This document shows, piece by piece, positions 26,978-35,691 of a stretch of DNA of 46,815 bases. The notes below the pieces were generated by a model. The model saw only the letters and a program-made list of their open reading frames with translations. It did no database searches and was not told the DNA's origin. Every line of letters starts with the position of its first letter. Within the stretch, counting starts at the first letter, position 1. Origin of the DNA: an uncultured Pelagibacteraceae bacterium (lineage in GTDB: Bacteria; Pseudomonadota; Alphaproteobacteria; Pelagibacterales; Pelagibacteraceae); contig CACKHK010000008.1 of assembly GCA_902599955.1 (NCBI GenBank), positions 1 through 46,815 on the forward strand. The letters run 5' to 3'. The translations under genes and the position numbers were made by a program.

Positions 26978-27529
26978 TTATATTGTTTTTTCTTTAATTA
27001 ATTTAGAGACTTTGTTTATTTGATTTATTGTATCAGTATTCATTGGGTTTATATATGAAGCTTCTAAATAACTAGTGTAGGCTTTTTCGTAATCTTTCAT
27101 TTCCATGTATACTTGTCCTTTTCCAATTAGAGCACCGAAATGCCTGCTTTCAAGTTTTAAGACCATATCAATATCTTTAAGTGATTTTTTATACTTACCC
27201 ATAAAATATAAAGATGTTGCACGTCTATTCCAAGCTTCAGCCCAATTAGGATCTTTTTCTATAATTTTACTAAAAATCCTATATGCCCTTATATAATTTC
27301 CATTTTGAACTAGTCTTGAACCTTCTTTTAAATCAATAGTTAATTGAAAATTAGATGGATGTGTTTCCCACAAATTCCATATGCTTTTTTCTAAAATTTT
27401 TGCATCACTTTGTGTATTACAATCTTTTAACTTACTCAAAAGTTTGTTTAAATCTAACTCATTTGCTTTTGCTGGTGAATTCAAACATATTGTTGCAATT
27501 ACCAACAAAAAATTTAATATTTTCTGCAT
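26978..27529 (-). CDS. Periplasmic TPR-repeat protein
   Basis: This 183-aa protein has a signal peptide (cleavage near AKA|NE, residue 22). At least three tetratricopeptide units follow between about residues 70 and 175 (GNYIRAYRIFSKIIEKDPNW, AEAWNRRATSLYFMGKYKKS, YEKAYTSYLEASYINPMN). TPRs bind peptides or proteins, so this is likely a periplasmic scaffold. The first 60 mature residues have no recognised motif. Its start lies 2 bp from the first half-site of the triple PhoB-box repeat, between it and phnX. Confidence 0.82.
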   Translation of the reverse strand: MQKILNFLLVIATICLNSPAKANELDLNKLLSKLKDCNTQSDAKILEKSIWNLWETHPSNFQLTIDLKEGSRLVQNGNYIRAYRIFSKIIEKDPNWAEAWNRRATSLYFMGKYKKSLKDIDMVLKLESRHFGALIGKGQVYMEMKDYEKAYTSYLEASYINPMNTDTINQINKVSKLIKEKTI

Positions 27530-27558
27530 ATGTAATAAATATGTAATATTTTTGTAAC
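27530..27558. promoter_or_regulatory. Triple PhoB half-site between the TPR gene and phnX
   Basis: TGTAA occurs at 27531, 27542 and 27553, an exact 11-bp period, as ATGTAAT-AAAT-ATGTAAT-ATTT-TTGTAAC. This is the clearest such repeat in the window. The orientation points to phnX (start 117 bp downstream). The divergent TPR gene begins within 2 bp of it, so PhoB binding would directly affect that start too. Confidence 0.8.
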
Positions 27559-27674
27559 ATTAATAAAACAAGTTAAAATCAAAATAAATTGCAACAAAAT
27601 CAGTGTTTTTATTCAATTAAAGATAAAATTAATTTCTAATATGAGATTCTAATTAAAAGATTCGAAAAAAAAAT

Positions 27675-28469
27675 ATGAAAAATTCCAATATAGAAGCAAT
27701 AGTATTTGATTTAGCTGGTACATTAATAGATTTTGGAAGCCTTGCACCATCTCAAGTTCTTATTGAATTATTTGATAGGTTTGGAATTAAAATTACTCGA
27801 AAACAAGCCATAGGACCAATGGGTATCGAAAAACGAGCCCATATAAAAGCATTGCTAACAACAAGAAAAATTAATTCGCAGTGGAAAAAAAAATTTAAAT
27901 CAAAACCAACAGATAAAGATATTGATAAATTGTTTAAACTTTTTAATCCAGAATTAAAAAAAATAATTAATAAACATTCAAAATTTATATCAGGGAGTAA
28001 AAAAACTTTAGATTTTATAAAAAACAAAAAAATAAAAATAGGAATCAATACCGGATATTCGGAAGAAATTCTAAATGTTATATTGCCAGAACTAAAAAAA
28101 CAAAGATTTATACCTGATGTGTCATATAGTTCTTCATACACAAAAATTGGAAGACCCTCAGCTGAAATAATATATAAAATTTTTTCTGAATTAAATATTA
28201 CCAAGGGATCAAATTGTATAAAAGTTGATGACACTATTCCTGGATTGTTAGAGGGAGTAAATGCTGGGATGTGGGTAGTGGGTGTTATATTTTCAGGTAA
28301 TGAATTTGGTAAAACAGAAGTCGAATTTAATAGACTTTCTTTTAAAGATAAAACTAAATTTAGAAAAAAGATCAAGAATAAATTTAAGAAAGTAGGCGCT
28401 CACTATGTAATAGATACAATTAAAGATTTACCTAAAATTATCAAAATAATTCAAACTAGAATTAAATAA
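27675..28469 (+). CDS. phnX: Phosphonoacetaldehyde hydrolase (phosphonatase)
   Basis: This HAD-superfamily enzyme splits phosphonoacetaldehyde to acetaldehyde and phosphate. In the 264-aa protein the nucleophile D12 lies in VFDLAGT, and M49, K53 and H56 occur in GPMGIEKRAHIK. From memory these match the B. cereus PhnX positions D12, M49, K53 (Schiff-base lysine) and H56 exactly. Later motifs include NTGYSEEI, the lysine in KIGRPSAEI and KVDDTIPGLLEG. The enzyme is full length. It normally needs PhnW to make its substrate from 2-aminoethylphosphonate, and no phnW is in this window. The upstream triple PhoB box implies induction by phosphate starvation. Confidence 0.88.
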   Translation: MKNSNIEAIVFDLAGTLIDFGSLAPSQVLIELFDRFGIKITRKQAIGPMGIEKRAHIKALLTTRKINSQWKKKFKSKPTDKDIDKLFKLFNPELKKIINKHSKFISGSKKTLDFIKNKKIKIGINTGYSEEILNVILPELKKQRFIPDVSYSSSYTKIGRPSAEIIYKIFSELNITKGSNCIKVDDTIPGLLEGVNAGMWVVGVIFSGNEFGKTEVEFNRLSFKDKTKFRKKIKNKFKKVGAHYVIDTIKDLPKIIKIIQTRIK

Positions 28470-28507
28470 AATTACTTAATGAAAAGCATTTTTTAAGACT
28501 ATGGAAA

Positions 28508-29659
28508 TTAAAAAAGCTTCTTTTTGTGTGTCCATGGACCTTTTTTTGTTTTAGGTAAAAATTTTTCAAGATCAATAAGGACTTTTTCAGACAATTTTCT
28601 GTAGGTGGTAAGTTTTCCTCCATAAATATTCAATAAAGGTAATTTTTTTATAATTTTTAGATCAAAAACATAGTCTCTTGTGACTTTTGAGGCTGTTTTA
28701 AAATCTTCAATTAGAGGTCTTATCCCAGAATATGTATCTACGATGTCCTTTGATGTTATTTGTTTTTTTAAGTAATTATTTACTGAACTAATTAAATATC
28801 TAATTTCTTTTTTTGATATTCCTTTATTTTCAGGTGATTTCACCTCTTCTTCAGTTGTTCCAATTAAAGAAAACTTCCCTTTATAAGGTATTACAAATAT
28901 TATTCTTTTATCAGTATTTTGAAATGTGAACGCAACATTTTCTTTGTACAATTTTTTTGTAATAATATGACTTCCTTTAACCAATCTAATTTTTTTCTTA
29001 GATTTAATTTTTATATTTTTATTTAAGGTTTCATTTATCCACGGTCCAGATGCATTAATCAAAATTTTTGACTTTACTTTTTCACCATTTTCAAGACTAA
29101 TAATCCATTCATTGCCAATAATTTCAGCTTTTTTAACTTTGTTGTATTCTAGTATTTTAGCGTTATTTCTTTTTGCATCTTTGGTATTTAATTTCGTTAA
29201 TTTTTTATCGTCAATTTGTATATCAAAATATTGAAAACCGGTTTTGTATTTTTCTTTAAGAATATTTGAAAATTTTTTTCTAAGATCAAATGTTTTTGAT
29301 TTTGGTATATTACTTTTGCCACCTAAATTATCGTACAAAAATAAACCAATTTTAATTAACCAGGCTGGTCGAATTTTATCTGCATAAGGAATTATAAAAG
29401 GAATGGGTTTTGAAATATGTTTAGCAATTTTATAAACAATTTCTCTTTCTTTTAAAGATTCTCTAACTAATTTGAATTCATAATTTTCTAAATAACGAAG
29501 ACCACCATGTATTAATTTCGTTGACCAGGATGAAGTTGCTCCACCAATCTCACCTTTGTCAGCTAAACAAACTGATAAACCTCTACCCGCAGCATCCCTT
29601 GCAATACCTGCACCGTTTATACCGCCACCTATTATGAATAAATCGAATATTTTAGACAT
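28508..29659 (-). CDS. glpD: Glycerol-3-phosphate dehydrogenase, FAD-dependent, lacking the C-terminal domain
   Basis: GlpD oxidises sn-glycerol 3-phosphate to dihydroxyacetone phosphate at the membrane, feeding electrons to quinone. The 383-aa protein starts with the FAD-binding LFIIGGGINGAGIARDAAGR and has SSWSTKLIHGGLRYLE, NASGPWI, FVIPYKGKFSLIGTTEEE and, near the end, IYGGKLTTYRKLSE, all GlpD signatures. E. coli GlpD has 501 residues; this one stops at GPWTHKKKLF, just where the C-terminal helical domain should begin. Only 38 bp separate the stop from phnX, so the missing part is not a nearby frameshifted remnant. It is divergent from ugpB, the importer of its substrate. Confidence 0.88.
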   Translation of the reverse strand: MSKIFDLFIIGGGINGAGIARDAAGRGLSVCLADKGEIGGATSSWSTKLIHGGLRYLENYEFKLVRESLKEREIVYKIAKHISKPIPFIIPYADKIRPAWLIKIGLFLYDNLGGKSNIPKSKTFDLRKKFSNILKEKYKTGFQYFDIQIDDKKLTKLNTKDAKRNNAKILEYNKVKKAEIIGNEWIISLENGEKVKSKILINASGPWINETLNKNIKIKSKKKIRLVKGSHIITKKLYKENVAFTFQNTDKRIIFVIPYKGKFSLIGTTEEEVKSPENKGISKKEIRYLISSVNNYLKKQITSKDIVDTYSGIRPLIEDFKTASKVTRDYVFDLKIIKKLPLLNIYGGKLTTYRKLSEKVLIDLEKFLPKTKKGPWTHKKKLF

Positions 29660-29733
29660 TTAAATTATGATTTGTTTTAAAATATACAACCTCTTTTAGA
29701 AACATTATATATTTTTACATTTAAGTAATCAAA

Positions 29734-29751
29734 ATTTAACGATACTTTAAT
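29734..29751 (+). promoter_or_regulatory. Possible PhoB box before ugpB
   Basis: ATTTAAC (29734-29740) and CTTTAAT (29745-29751) are spaced 11 bp with a GATA linker. They agree with the degenerate half-site form seen first in the pstS box. The match is weaker than at pstS or phnX, but it is supported by the transporter's role. Confidence 0.4.
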
Positions 29752-29760
29752 ATAAATAAT

Positions 29761-29777
29761 TTATTCATCATGAATAA
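29761..29777. repeat. Palindrome in the ugpB leader
   Basis: TTATTCAT (29761-29768) and ATGAATAA (29770-29777) are perfect inverted repeats with a one-base centre, 20 bp before the ugpB ATG. It could be a regulator operator overlapping the transcript start. The centre is too tight for a stable RNA hairpin unless bases open. Confidence 0.55.
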
Positions 29778-29797
29778 TAAATAAACAAAGAGGTAAA

Positions 29798-31105
29798 ATG
29801 AAAAAAATATTGAGTGTTTTAACAATTCTATTTACTTTCTCTTTTACATCACACAGTTATTCAAAGACAGAAATTCATTGGTGGTATGGAAATAGTGGAT
29901 TTCTTGGTGATGTAATTATTGAAATTGCAAATAGATTTAATGCTTCACAAGATGAATACACCGTCATTCCTACAGGTAAAGGAAGTTATGAAGATAACAT
30001 GGCGGCAACTATAGCTGCATTTAGAGCAGGAGACCAACCACACTATTCACAGGTTTACGATGCTGGTGCTGCAATTATGGTAGCTCAAGTTAAAAATGGC
30101 GTTGTTATTGGTTTTGAAGATATGGCTGAGAAATATGGAATTAAAGTAGATGCAGATAATTATATTCCTGGAATTAAAAACTTCTATGCTGACTCTGATG
30201 GAAAAATGATAGGTGTTCCTTTTAATAGTTCAACTTGCTTAATGTATGCAAATATGGACATATTGAAAGAAGTAGGAATAGAATCAGTTCCAAAAACTTA
30301 TGAAGAATTTGAGGCTATGGCTCCAAAAATTAAAGCTGCTGGATATATTCCTTTAGTTCAAAGTCACTTTCCTTGGATCTGGACAGAAAATTTCTTTTCA
30401 AGACATAATCTACTTATGACAGATGGAAACAATGGTTACGATGCTGTTCCGACAAAAACTTTATTTGCTGAAACAGATGCATTTGTTTATCATTGGAAAA
30501 AAGTAAAAGAATGGTACGAAAAAGGTCTCTACGGCTATAAAGGAAGAGCTTGGGGAGATAATCAAGCACCATTTATAGCAGGTGAGGCTGCTTTTTGGTT
30601 TGGATCTGCTGCATCATTTGGTGGAATGAAAGGTGTTGTTCCAAATTTTACAGTTAATCATATTCCTTATTGGGATTCAGTAACTGGTGGCAAAGAGTAT
30701 CCAACATTTATTGGTGGCGCAGCAAACTGGATCTTAAATGGTCATACAGAAGAAGAGTATAAAGGACTTGCTAAATTCATAGAATTTATGGGTACTCCTG
30801 AAATGGATTTATACTATCACAACATGACAGGTTATTCTGCTGTAACTAAAGGTGGTATAGAATTAGCTGAAACTATAAACTTTTATAGAGCTTCTCCATA
30901 TCACAAAGCTGTTGGTGAACAATTAAGCTTAGAAGGTTCAACTATTCCTGGTGGATATAGAGCTGGTAACTGGCCTCAAATTCGTGAAGTAATTTACGAA
31001 AATGTTGAGCCAATGTTAAATGGCAAAATATCAATCGAAAAAGGATTAAAGAACATGGATAAGGGTGCAGCTAAATTGTTAAAACAATTTGCTAAGACTC
31101 TTTAA
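29798..31105 (+). CDS. ugpB: sn-Glycerol-3-phosphate ABC transporter binding protein UgpB
   Basis: This 435-aa family-1 periplasmic binding protein has a signal peptide to about residue 22. It resembles E. coli UgpB along its length: EIHWWYGNSG at the start, FRAGDQPHYSQVYDAGAA, VPFNSSTCLMYANMDILK, and the late phrase GGYRAGNWPQIREVIYENVE. It captures glycerol 3-phosphate and possibly glycerophosphodiesters. The ribosome site is AGAGGTAAA. It is followed by a hairpin before ugpA. The downstream phosphodiesterase and the divergent glpD complete a glycerol-phosphate use pathway. Confidence 0.92.
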   Translation: MKKILSVLTILFTFSFTSHSYSKTEIHWWYGNSGFLGDVIIEIANRFNASQDEYTVIPTGKGSYEDNMAATIAAFRAGDQPHYSQVYDAGAAIMVAQVKNGVVIGFEDMAEKYGIKVDADNYIPGIKNFYADSDGKMIGVPFNSSTCLMYANMDILKEVGIESVPKTYEEFEAMAPKIKAAGYIPLVQSHFPWIWTENFFSRHNLLMTDGNNGYDAVPTKTLFAETDAFVYHWKKVKEWYEKGLYGYKGRAWGDNQAPFIAGEAAFWFGSAASFGGMKGVVPNFTVNHIPYWDSVTGGKEYPTFIGGAANWILNGHTEEEYKGLAKFIEFMGTPEMDLYYHNMTGYSAVTKGGIELAETINFYRASPYHKAVGEQLSLEGSTIPGGYRAGNWPQIREVIYENVEPMLNGKISIEKGLKNMDKGAAKLLKQFAKTL

Positions 31106-31120
31106 TAAATAATATAAATT

Positions 31121-31153
31121 AGGAGGGTATTAATATACCCTCCTATTTATTTT
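31121..31153 (+). terminator. Intercistronic hairpin between ugpB and ugpA
   Basis: AGGAGGGTAT (31121-31130) is exactly complementary to ATACCCTCCT (31135-31144), loop TAAT, followed by T-rich sequence up to the ugpA ATG at 31154. The stem also buries an AGGAGG, the only Shine-Dalgarno-like sequence near ugpA, though it is too far upstream for normal spacing. Confidence 0.82.
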
Positions 31154-32032
31154 ATGAAAAAAGTTCAGTTTAAATCAAACTATTCACAGTATTTTTTTTT
31201 AGCACCACAGCTAGGTATTTTATTAATATTTTTATATTGGCCAATAATACAAACTTTTAGAGATGCATTTACCATGCAAGATGCATTTGGATTTGGAAGA
31301 CAATTTGTATGGTTTGATAATTTTTTATTTATTTTTAATGACCCGGCTTATTTAATAGCTTTTAAGTTTACTATTATTTATAGCTTTGTGATTACACTTG
31401 TTACAGGAGCCATTGGATTGTTACTTGCTGTACAAGCCAATAATGTAATGCATGGAAAAAGTGCCTACAAAACTCTTTTGATTTGGCCTTATGCTATTGC
31501 GCCAGCGGTGGTGGGTGTTATGGCAAATTATTTTTTTAGTGAAAGATTTGGATTATTGTATCATCTATTTAACGATTTATGGGGTTTTAATTGGTATGAA
31601 AGTGTTTTTGATTCTTATATCTACTTAATAATAGCAGGATCATGGAAACAAATAAGTGCTAATTTTATTTTCTTCTTAGCCGGTCTTCAAGCAATACAAA
31701 AATCTGTTATTGAAGCATCCATAATTGATTGTAAAAGTAGTTTAAGAAGATTTTGGACAATCACTTTCCCTCTATTGATGCCCACAACTTTCTTTTTAAT
31801 CATTATCAATATAACTTATGCTTTTTTTGATACTTTTGGAATAATTGACACTACAACAATTGGTGCACCCTCAGGTGAAACAAGAACTCTTGTTTATAAA
31901 GCATACATGGACGGATTTAGGGGGTTAGACTTAGGAAGTGCTGGTGCTCAATCAATTATGATGATGTTGATTGTTTTAGTTATTACAATTTTTCAATTTA
32001 GATACATAGAAGGGAAAATACATTACAATTAA
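31154..32032 (+). CDS. ugpA: Glycerol-3-phosphate ABC transporter permease UgpA
   Basis: This 292-aa permease has six predicted membrane segments and begins with the MalF-like segment FFLAPQLGILLIFLYWPIIQ. The coupling loop is near residue 190 (VIEASIIDCKSSLRRFWTIT). In the usual EAA motif the glycine is replaced (IDCKSS). It pairs with UgpE. The start follows the hairpin directly with no free Shine-Dalgarno sequence, which predicts lower translation than ugpB. The gap to ugpE is one base. Confidence 0.9.
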   Translation: MKKVQFKSNYSQYFFLAPQLGILLIFLYWPIIQTFRDAFTMQDAFGFGRQFVWFDNFLFIFNDPAYLIAFKFTIIYSFVITLVTGAIGLLLAVQANNVMHGKSAYKTLLIWPYAIAPAVVGVMANYFFSERFGLLYHLFNDLWGFNWYESVFDSYIYLIIAGSWKQISANFIFFLAGLQAIQKSVIEASIIDCKSSLRRFWTITFPLLMPTTFFLIIINITYAFFDTFGIIDTTTIGAPSGETRTLVYKAYMDGFRGLDLGSAGAQSIMMMLIVLVITIFQFRYIEGKIHYN

Positions 32033-32033
32033 A

Positions 32034-32855
32034 ATGATTAGATATTTTTCATCAAACTTTTCTCATTTAATTCTTTTGATAGGCATTTTTATTATGATAA
32101 TTCCTGTTTGGTTAATTTTTGCAAGCTCAACTCATACAGCTTCGATAATTAATACCCAAGGTCTTCAATTTTTTTTAGGAGATAAGTTTTTAGAGAATTA
32201 TACAAAAGTTTTATTATATGAAGGTGGTTTTTTTAAAGAAATTACTGCATTAAAGATGTTTTTAAATAGTTTTTTAATGGCAACTGGAGTTGCGTTTTTA
32301 TCAGTTATTTCATCTCTTATGACTGCATATGTCTTAGTTTATTTTAGAGTGAAATATGCAACATTATTATTTTGGATAATTTTTATTACTATACTAGTCC
32401 CTCTGGAGTTAAGAATTTTTCCTACCTATTCTGTTATGTCTACACTTAACTTAGTAAACTCATATTGGGGACTAATTATTCCAATTTCAGCTTCTGCTAT
32501 AGCTACTTTATTTTTTAGGCAGTTTTATAAAACTATACCTGATGAATTACTTGAATCAGCAAAATTGGATGGTGCAAATACTTGGAGATTTTTTATTGAC
32601 TTTTTAGTGCCATTGTCAAAAACAATGATTGTTGCAATGTTCATATTTATGTTTGTATTCGGTTATAATCAATATTTATGGCCGATATTAGTAACTTCTT
32701 CTGAACAATATTGGACTGTTGTCATGGGATTAAAGATGATGTCTGGATCAATTGTTAACAAATTTGCATTTGTTATCATGTCAATGATACCACCAGTATT
32801 AATTATAATTGTATTACAAAAATATTTTATTAAAGGGATCTTTCAAGACAAATGA
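32034..32855 (+). CDS. ugpE: Glycerol-3-phosphate ABC transporter permease UgpE, copy 1
   Basis: This 273-aa MalG-type permease has six membrane segments. The coupling loop is LLESAKLDGANTWRFFIDFL near residue 180, followed by VPLSKTM. It is one of two adjacent ugpE-like genes. Compared with copy 2, it lacks about a dozen residues before the last membrane segment (here MSGSIVNKFAF). Its stop overlaps copy 2 by ATGA. UgpE normally forms a heterodimer with UgpA. Confidence 0.9.
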   Translation: MIRYFSSNFSHLILLIGIFIMIIPVWLIFASSTHTASIINTQGLQFFLGDKFLENYTKVLLYEGGFFKEITALKMFLNSFLMATGVAFLSVISSLMTAYVLVYFRVKYATLLFWIIFITILVPLELRIFPTYSVMSTLNLVNSYWGLIIPISASAIATLFFRQFYKTIPDELLESAKLDGANTWRFFIDFLVPLSKTMIVAMFIFMFVFGYNQYLWPILVTSSEQYWTVVMGLKMMSGSIVNKFAFVIMSMIPPVLIIIVLQKYFIKGIFQDK

Positions 32856-33703
32856 AAATTAAATTATCACAAATTTTAGCACACATTGTACTTATACTAG
32901 GTGTTTTATTAATGGTAATTCCGATTTGGTTATCATTTGCTAGCTCTACCCACGATACTGTAACTATTTTAAAAGAGGGAATGAAATTTGGTCTTGGCGA
33001 TCAATTAACAAGAAATTATAACGAAGTTTTAAATGAGAAGGGTGGTTGGTCAGAGGAAGTGACTGCTGCAAAAATGTTTATAAATAGCTTTATAATGGCT
33101 TTGGGAATTGCAACCCTTAAAGTAATTATCTCAGCAATGTCAGCTTATGCTTTAGTTTATTTTAGATTCAAATTTGCTGTACCAATTTTTTGGTTAATCT
33201 TTATTACTTTACTTGTGCCTCTGGAGGTTAGGATTTTTCCAAGTTATAAGATTGTATCAGATTTAGGTTTAACTAATTCTTACACAGGTCTTGTTCTTCC
33301 ATTGGTTGCATCAGCCACCGCTACGTTTTTTTTTAGACAGTTTTATAAAACTATACCTGATGAATTACTTGAATCAGCAAAATTAGATGGTGCAAATAGT
33401 TGGAGATTTTTTATAGATTTTCTAGTTCCATTATCTAAAACAATGATTGCAGCGATGTTTATATTCATGTTTGTATACGGATATAGTCAATATTTATGGC
33501 CGTTAATAATGACTACGAGTGAGGAATATTGGACTGTAGTTATGGGAATGAAAATTATATTTACTGAAAGTTATGAGGGAGTTGCTTTACCAAGAACAGC
33601 AGAGAGATTTGCTTATATTATTTTATCAATGATCCCCCCAGTTTTAGTGGTAGTATTTTTGCAAAAATGGTTCATAAAAGGATTAATTCAAACAGAGAAA
33701 TAA
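32852..33703 (+). CDS. ugpE: Glycerol-3-phosphate ABC transporter permease UgpE, copy 2
   Basis: This 283-aa protein is paralogous to the preceding gene throughout. Both share the N-terminal WL-FASSTH region and a nearly identical central and C-terminal block from FRQFYKTIPDELLESAKLDG to YWTVVMG. A 47-nt stretch (33338-33384) is identical to 32520-32566 in copy 1. Copy 2 has the extra loop FTESYEGVALPRTAERFAY seen in ordinary UgpE proteins, so it may be the ancestral form. The reading frame is intact, and ugpC starts at the next base after its stop. Confidence 0.9.
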   Translation: MKIKLSQILAHIVLILGVLLMVIPIWLSFASSTHDTVTILKEGMKFGLGDQLTRNYNEVLNEKGGWSEEVTAAKMFINSFIMALGIATLKVIISAMSAYALVYFRFKFAVPIFWLIFITLLVPLEVRIFPSYKIVSDLGLTNSYTGLVLPLVASATATFFFRQFYKTIPDELLESAKLDGANSWRFFIDFLVPLSKTMIAAMFIFMFVYGYSQYLWPLIMTTSEEYWTVVMGMKIIFTESYEGVALPRTAERFAYIILSMIPPVLVVVFLQKWFIKGLIQTEK

Positions 33704-34756
33704 ATGAGTTTTTTAGAATTAAATAAAGTTACTAAAATCTATCCAAACGGAACTAAAGCTGTTCATGAGACAAGTATGAATGTAGAAAATGGTGAATTCA
33801 TGGTTTTTGTTGGACCAAGCGGATGTGGAAAATCTACTCTTTTAAGAATGATTGCTGGGTTAGAAGACATAACTGAAGGTTATATAAATCTTGATGGAAT
33901 ATTAATTAATAAAGTTGACCCCTCAGAGAGAGATGTTGCGATGGTTTTTCAGAATTATGCACTCTATCCTCATATGAATGTTTACAACAATTTGGCTTAC
34001 GGATTAAAAAATAGAGGTATTTCAAAAGAAGATATAGAAAAAAAAGTTAATGAGGCAGCAAAGCTATTACAAATTTCTGAATACTTGCAAAGAAAACCAT
34101 CCATGTTGTCAGGAGGTCAAAGGCAGAGAGTTGCCATGGGAAGAGCCATTGTGAGAAATCCTAAAATATTTTTATTTGATGAGCCATTATCTAATTTAGA
34201 TGCAAAACTAAGAATACAAATGAGGCTTGAAATAAAAAAACTTCAGCAAAAAGTTGGAGTGACAAGTATATTTGTAACTCATGACCAAGTAGAAGCTATG
34301 ACCTTAGCGGATAGACTGGCAGTAATAAATAATGGCCTTATTGAGCAGCTTGGAACACCGATAGAAATTTATAATAATCCTAAATCTATGTTTGTCGCAG
34401 GATTTATAGGTTCGCCACAGATGAATTTTCTTGAAGGAGAATTAAAAAATAAAACTCTTACTTCAGAAGGTTTTGAAATTAATAATGTTACAAGTGATTT
34501 TAATGGACCAGTTATATTAGGAATTAGACCAGAGCATATGTCGCAAACTGATAAAGGTTTAATAAATTTATCTGTAGATCTGGTAGAACAATTAGGTTCA
34601 GATAATTTGATTTATGGAGAAATAAAAAATAAAAAAGATTTTTGTTTTAGATGTCCTGGAAGTCAAATTATTAAAAAAGGAAGTAAATTATCTTTGAACA
34701 TAAATGATAACAATTATTATGTTTTTGATAAATCTAATGGTAATCGAGTAAATTAA
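33704..34756 (+). CDS. ugpC: Glycerol-3-phosphate ABC transporter ATPase UgpC
   Basis: This 350-aa MalK/UgpC-type ATPase has Walker [10 protein letters not shown] (residues 37-45), Q-loop VFQNYALYPHMNVYNN, signature LSGGQRQR, Walker B FLFDEPLSNLDAKLR and the switch histidine in FVTHDQVEAMTL. A C-terminal TOBE/OB regulatory domain (from about 235: GFIGSPQMNFLEG; GIRPEHM) is present. It starts immediately after ugpE copy 2 and is followed within 2 bp by the phosphodiesterase gene. Confidence 0.95.
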   Translation: MSFLELNKVTKIYPNGTKAVHETSMNVENGEFMVFVGPSGCGKSTLLRMIAGLEDITEGYINLDGILINKVDPSERDVAMVFQNYALYPHMNVYNNLAYGLKNRGISKEDIEKKVNEAAKLLQISEYLQRKPSMLSGGQRQRVAMGRAIVRNPKIFLFDEPLSNLDAKLRIQMRLEIKKLQQKVGVTSIFVTHDQVEAMTLADRLAVINNGLIEQLGTPIEIYNNPKSMFVAGFIGSPQMNFLEGELKNKTLTSEGFEINNVTSDFNGPVILGIRPEHMSQTDKGLINLSVDLVEQLGSDNLIYGEIKNKKDFCFRCPGSQIIKKGSKLSLNINDNNYYVFDKSNGNRVN

Positions 34757-34758
34757 TT

Positions 34759-35682
34759 TTGATTTTATCAAAGCCAAATTATATTAAAATTTATGGCCAT
34801 AGAGGCGCTAGAGGAGATCTTCCTGAAAATACTTTAGAAAGTTTTAAATATTTATTTAAAAACAATATTAATGCATACGAAACAGATATTTTGATTTCCA
34901 AAGATCTTATTCCTGTGATTACACATGACTTTAGATTAGATCCAAGTTTTACAAAAGATAATGAGGGAAATTGGATAACGGATGAAAATATAATAATATT
35001 TGACTTAAGTTACGATGAGCTTTTAAAATTTGATGTTGGGTCTTTAAATAAATTATCTAGATATGGAAGAAGATTTGTTAATCAAAAAACTTTAGAAAAT
35101 CAAAAGATACCAAAACTTTTTGAGTTATTAGAATTATCTTCAAAAAACAAATCTGAAAATTTATTAATAAATTTAGAAATTAAATCTACACCTGACGAGG
35201 AAAATTTAACTCCAACCCCAGAGGAAATGGTAAAACTTGTTATGAAAGAAGTAAATAAATCAAATTTACAAAATAAAATAATTATTTCTTCATTTGATTG
35301 GAGAACACTGACAGAAATCAAAAATCTTTACCCTGAAATTTCAAGAGCTTATTTAAGTTTTCAACAACAGGCAGGAATTAAAATTAAAAATACAATTTAC
35401 AATAGATCTCCATGGATGAGTTACTTACCTTTTTTTGAAAAATATGAATTACCAAAAATTATAAAATCACAAGGTGGAAAGGCTTTGCATCCATACCATA
35501 AAGATATTACAAAAAAACTAGTAGATATTTCTCATCAAGAAGATTTGCCAGTGAACGTTTGGACAGTTAATGAAGAGAACGATATGTTAAAAATGATTGA
35601 GTATGATGTAGATGGTATCATGACAGACTATCCATTAAGGCTGAAAGAACTTTGTGACAAAGAAAATATAAACTGGTTTTAG
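34759..35682 (+). CDS. ugpQ: Glycerophosphodiester phosphodiesterase (UgpQ type)
   Basis: This 307-aa GDPD-family enzyme releases glycerol 3-phosphate from deacylated phospholipid head groups. Catalytic motifs are GHRGARGDLPENTLESF (H14, R15), the metal-binding YETDILISKDLIPVITHD, and LLINLEIKSTP, with a barrel-closing VNVWTVNEENDM and DGIMTDYP at the end. There is no signal peptide, so it acts in the cytoplasm on substrates imported by UgpBAEC. The start is TTG, 2 bases after the ugpC stop. The position at the end of the ugp operon matches E. coli ugpQ. Confidence 0.92.
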   Translation: MILSKPNYIKIYGHRGARGDLPENTLESFKYLFKNNINAYETDILISKDLIPVITHDFRLDPSFTKDNEGNWITDENIIIFDLSYDELLKFDVGSLNKLSRYGRRFVNQKTLENQKIPKLFELLELSSKNKSENLLINLEIKSTPDEENLTPTPEEMVKLVMKEVNKSNLQNKIIISSFDWRTLTEIKNLYPEISRAYLSFQQQAGIKIKNTIYNRSPWMSYLPFFEKYELPKIIKSQGGKALHPYHKDITKKLVDISHQEDLPVNVWTVNEENDMLKMIEYDVDGIMTDYPLRLKELCDKENINWF

Positions 35683-35691
35683 TTTATTTTA

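Noticed and set aside
27752..28375. 207-codon minus-strand ORF opposite phnX
   Set aside because: It is a shadow of phnX, whose catalytic residues are fully conserved; the antisense translation is low-complexity hydrophobic with no motif.
32034..33703. Second ugpE as an assembly duplication artefact
   Set aside because: The copies differ through most of their length, and copy 2 has its own insertion, so this is a genuine paralogous pair.
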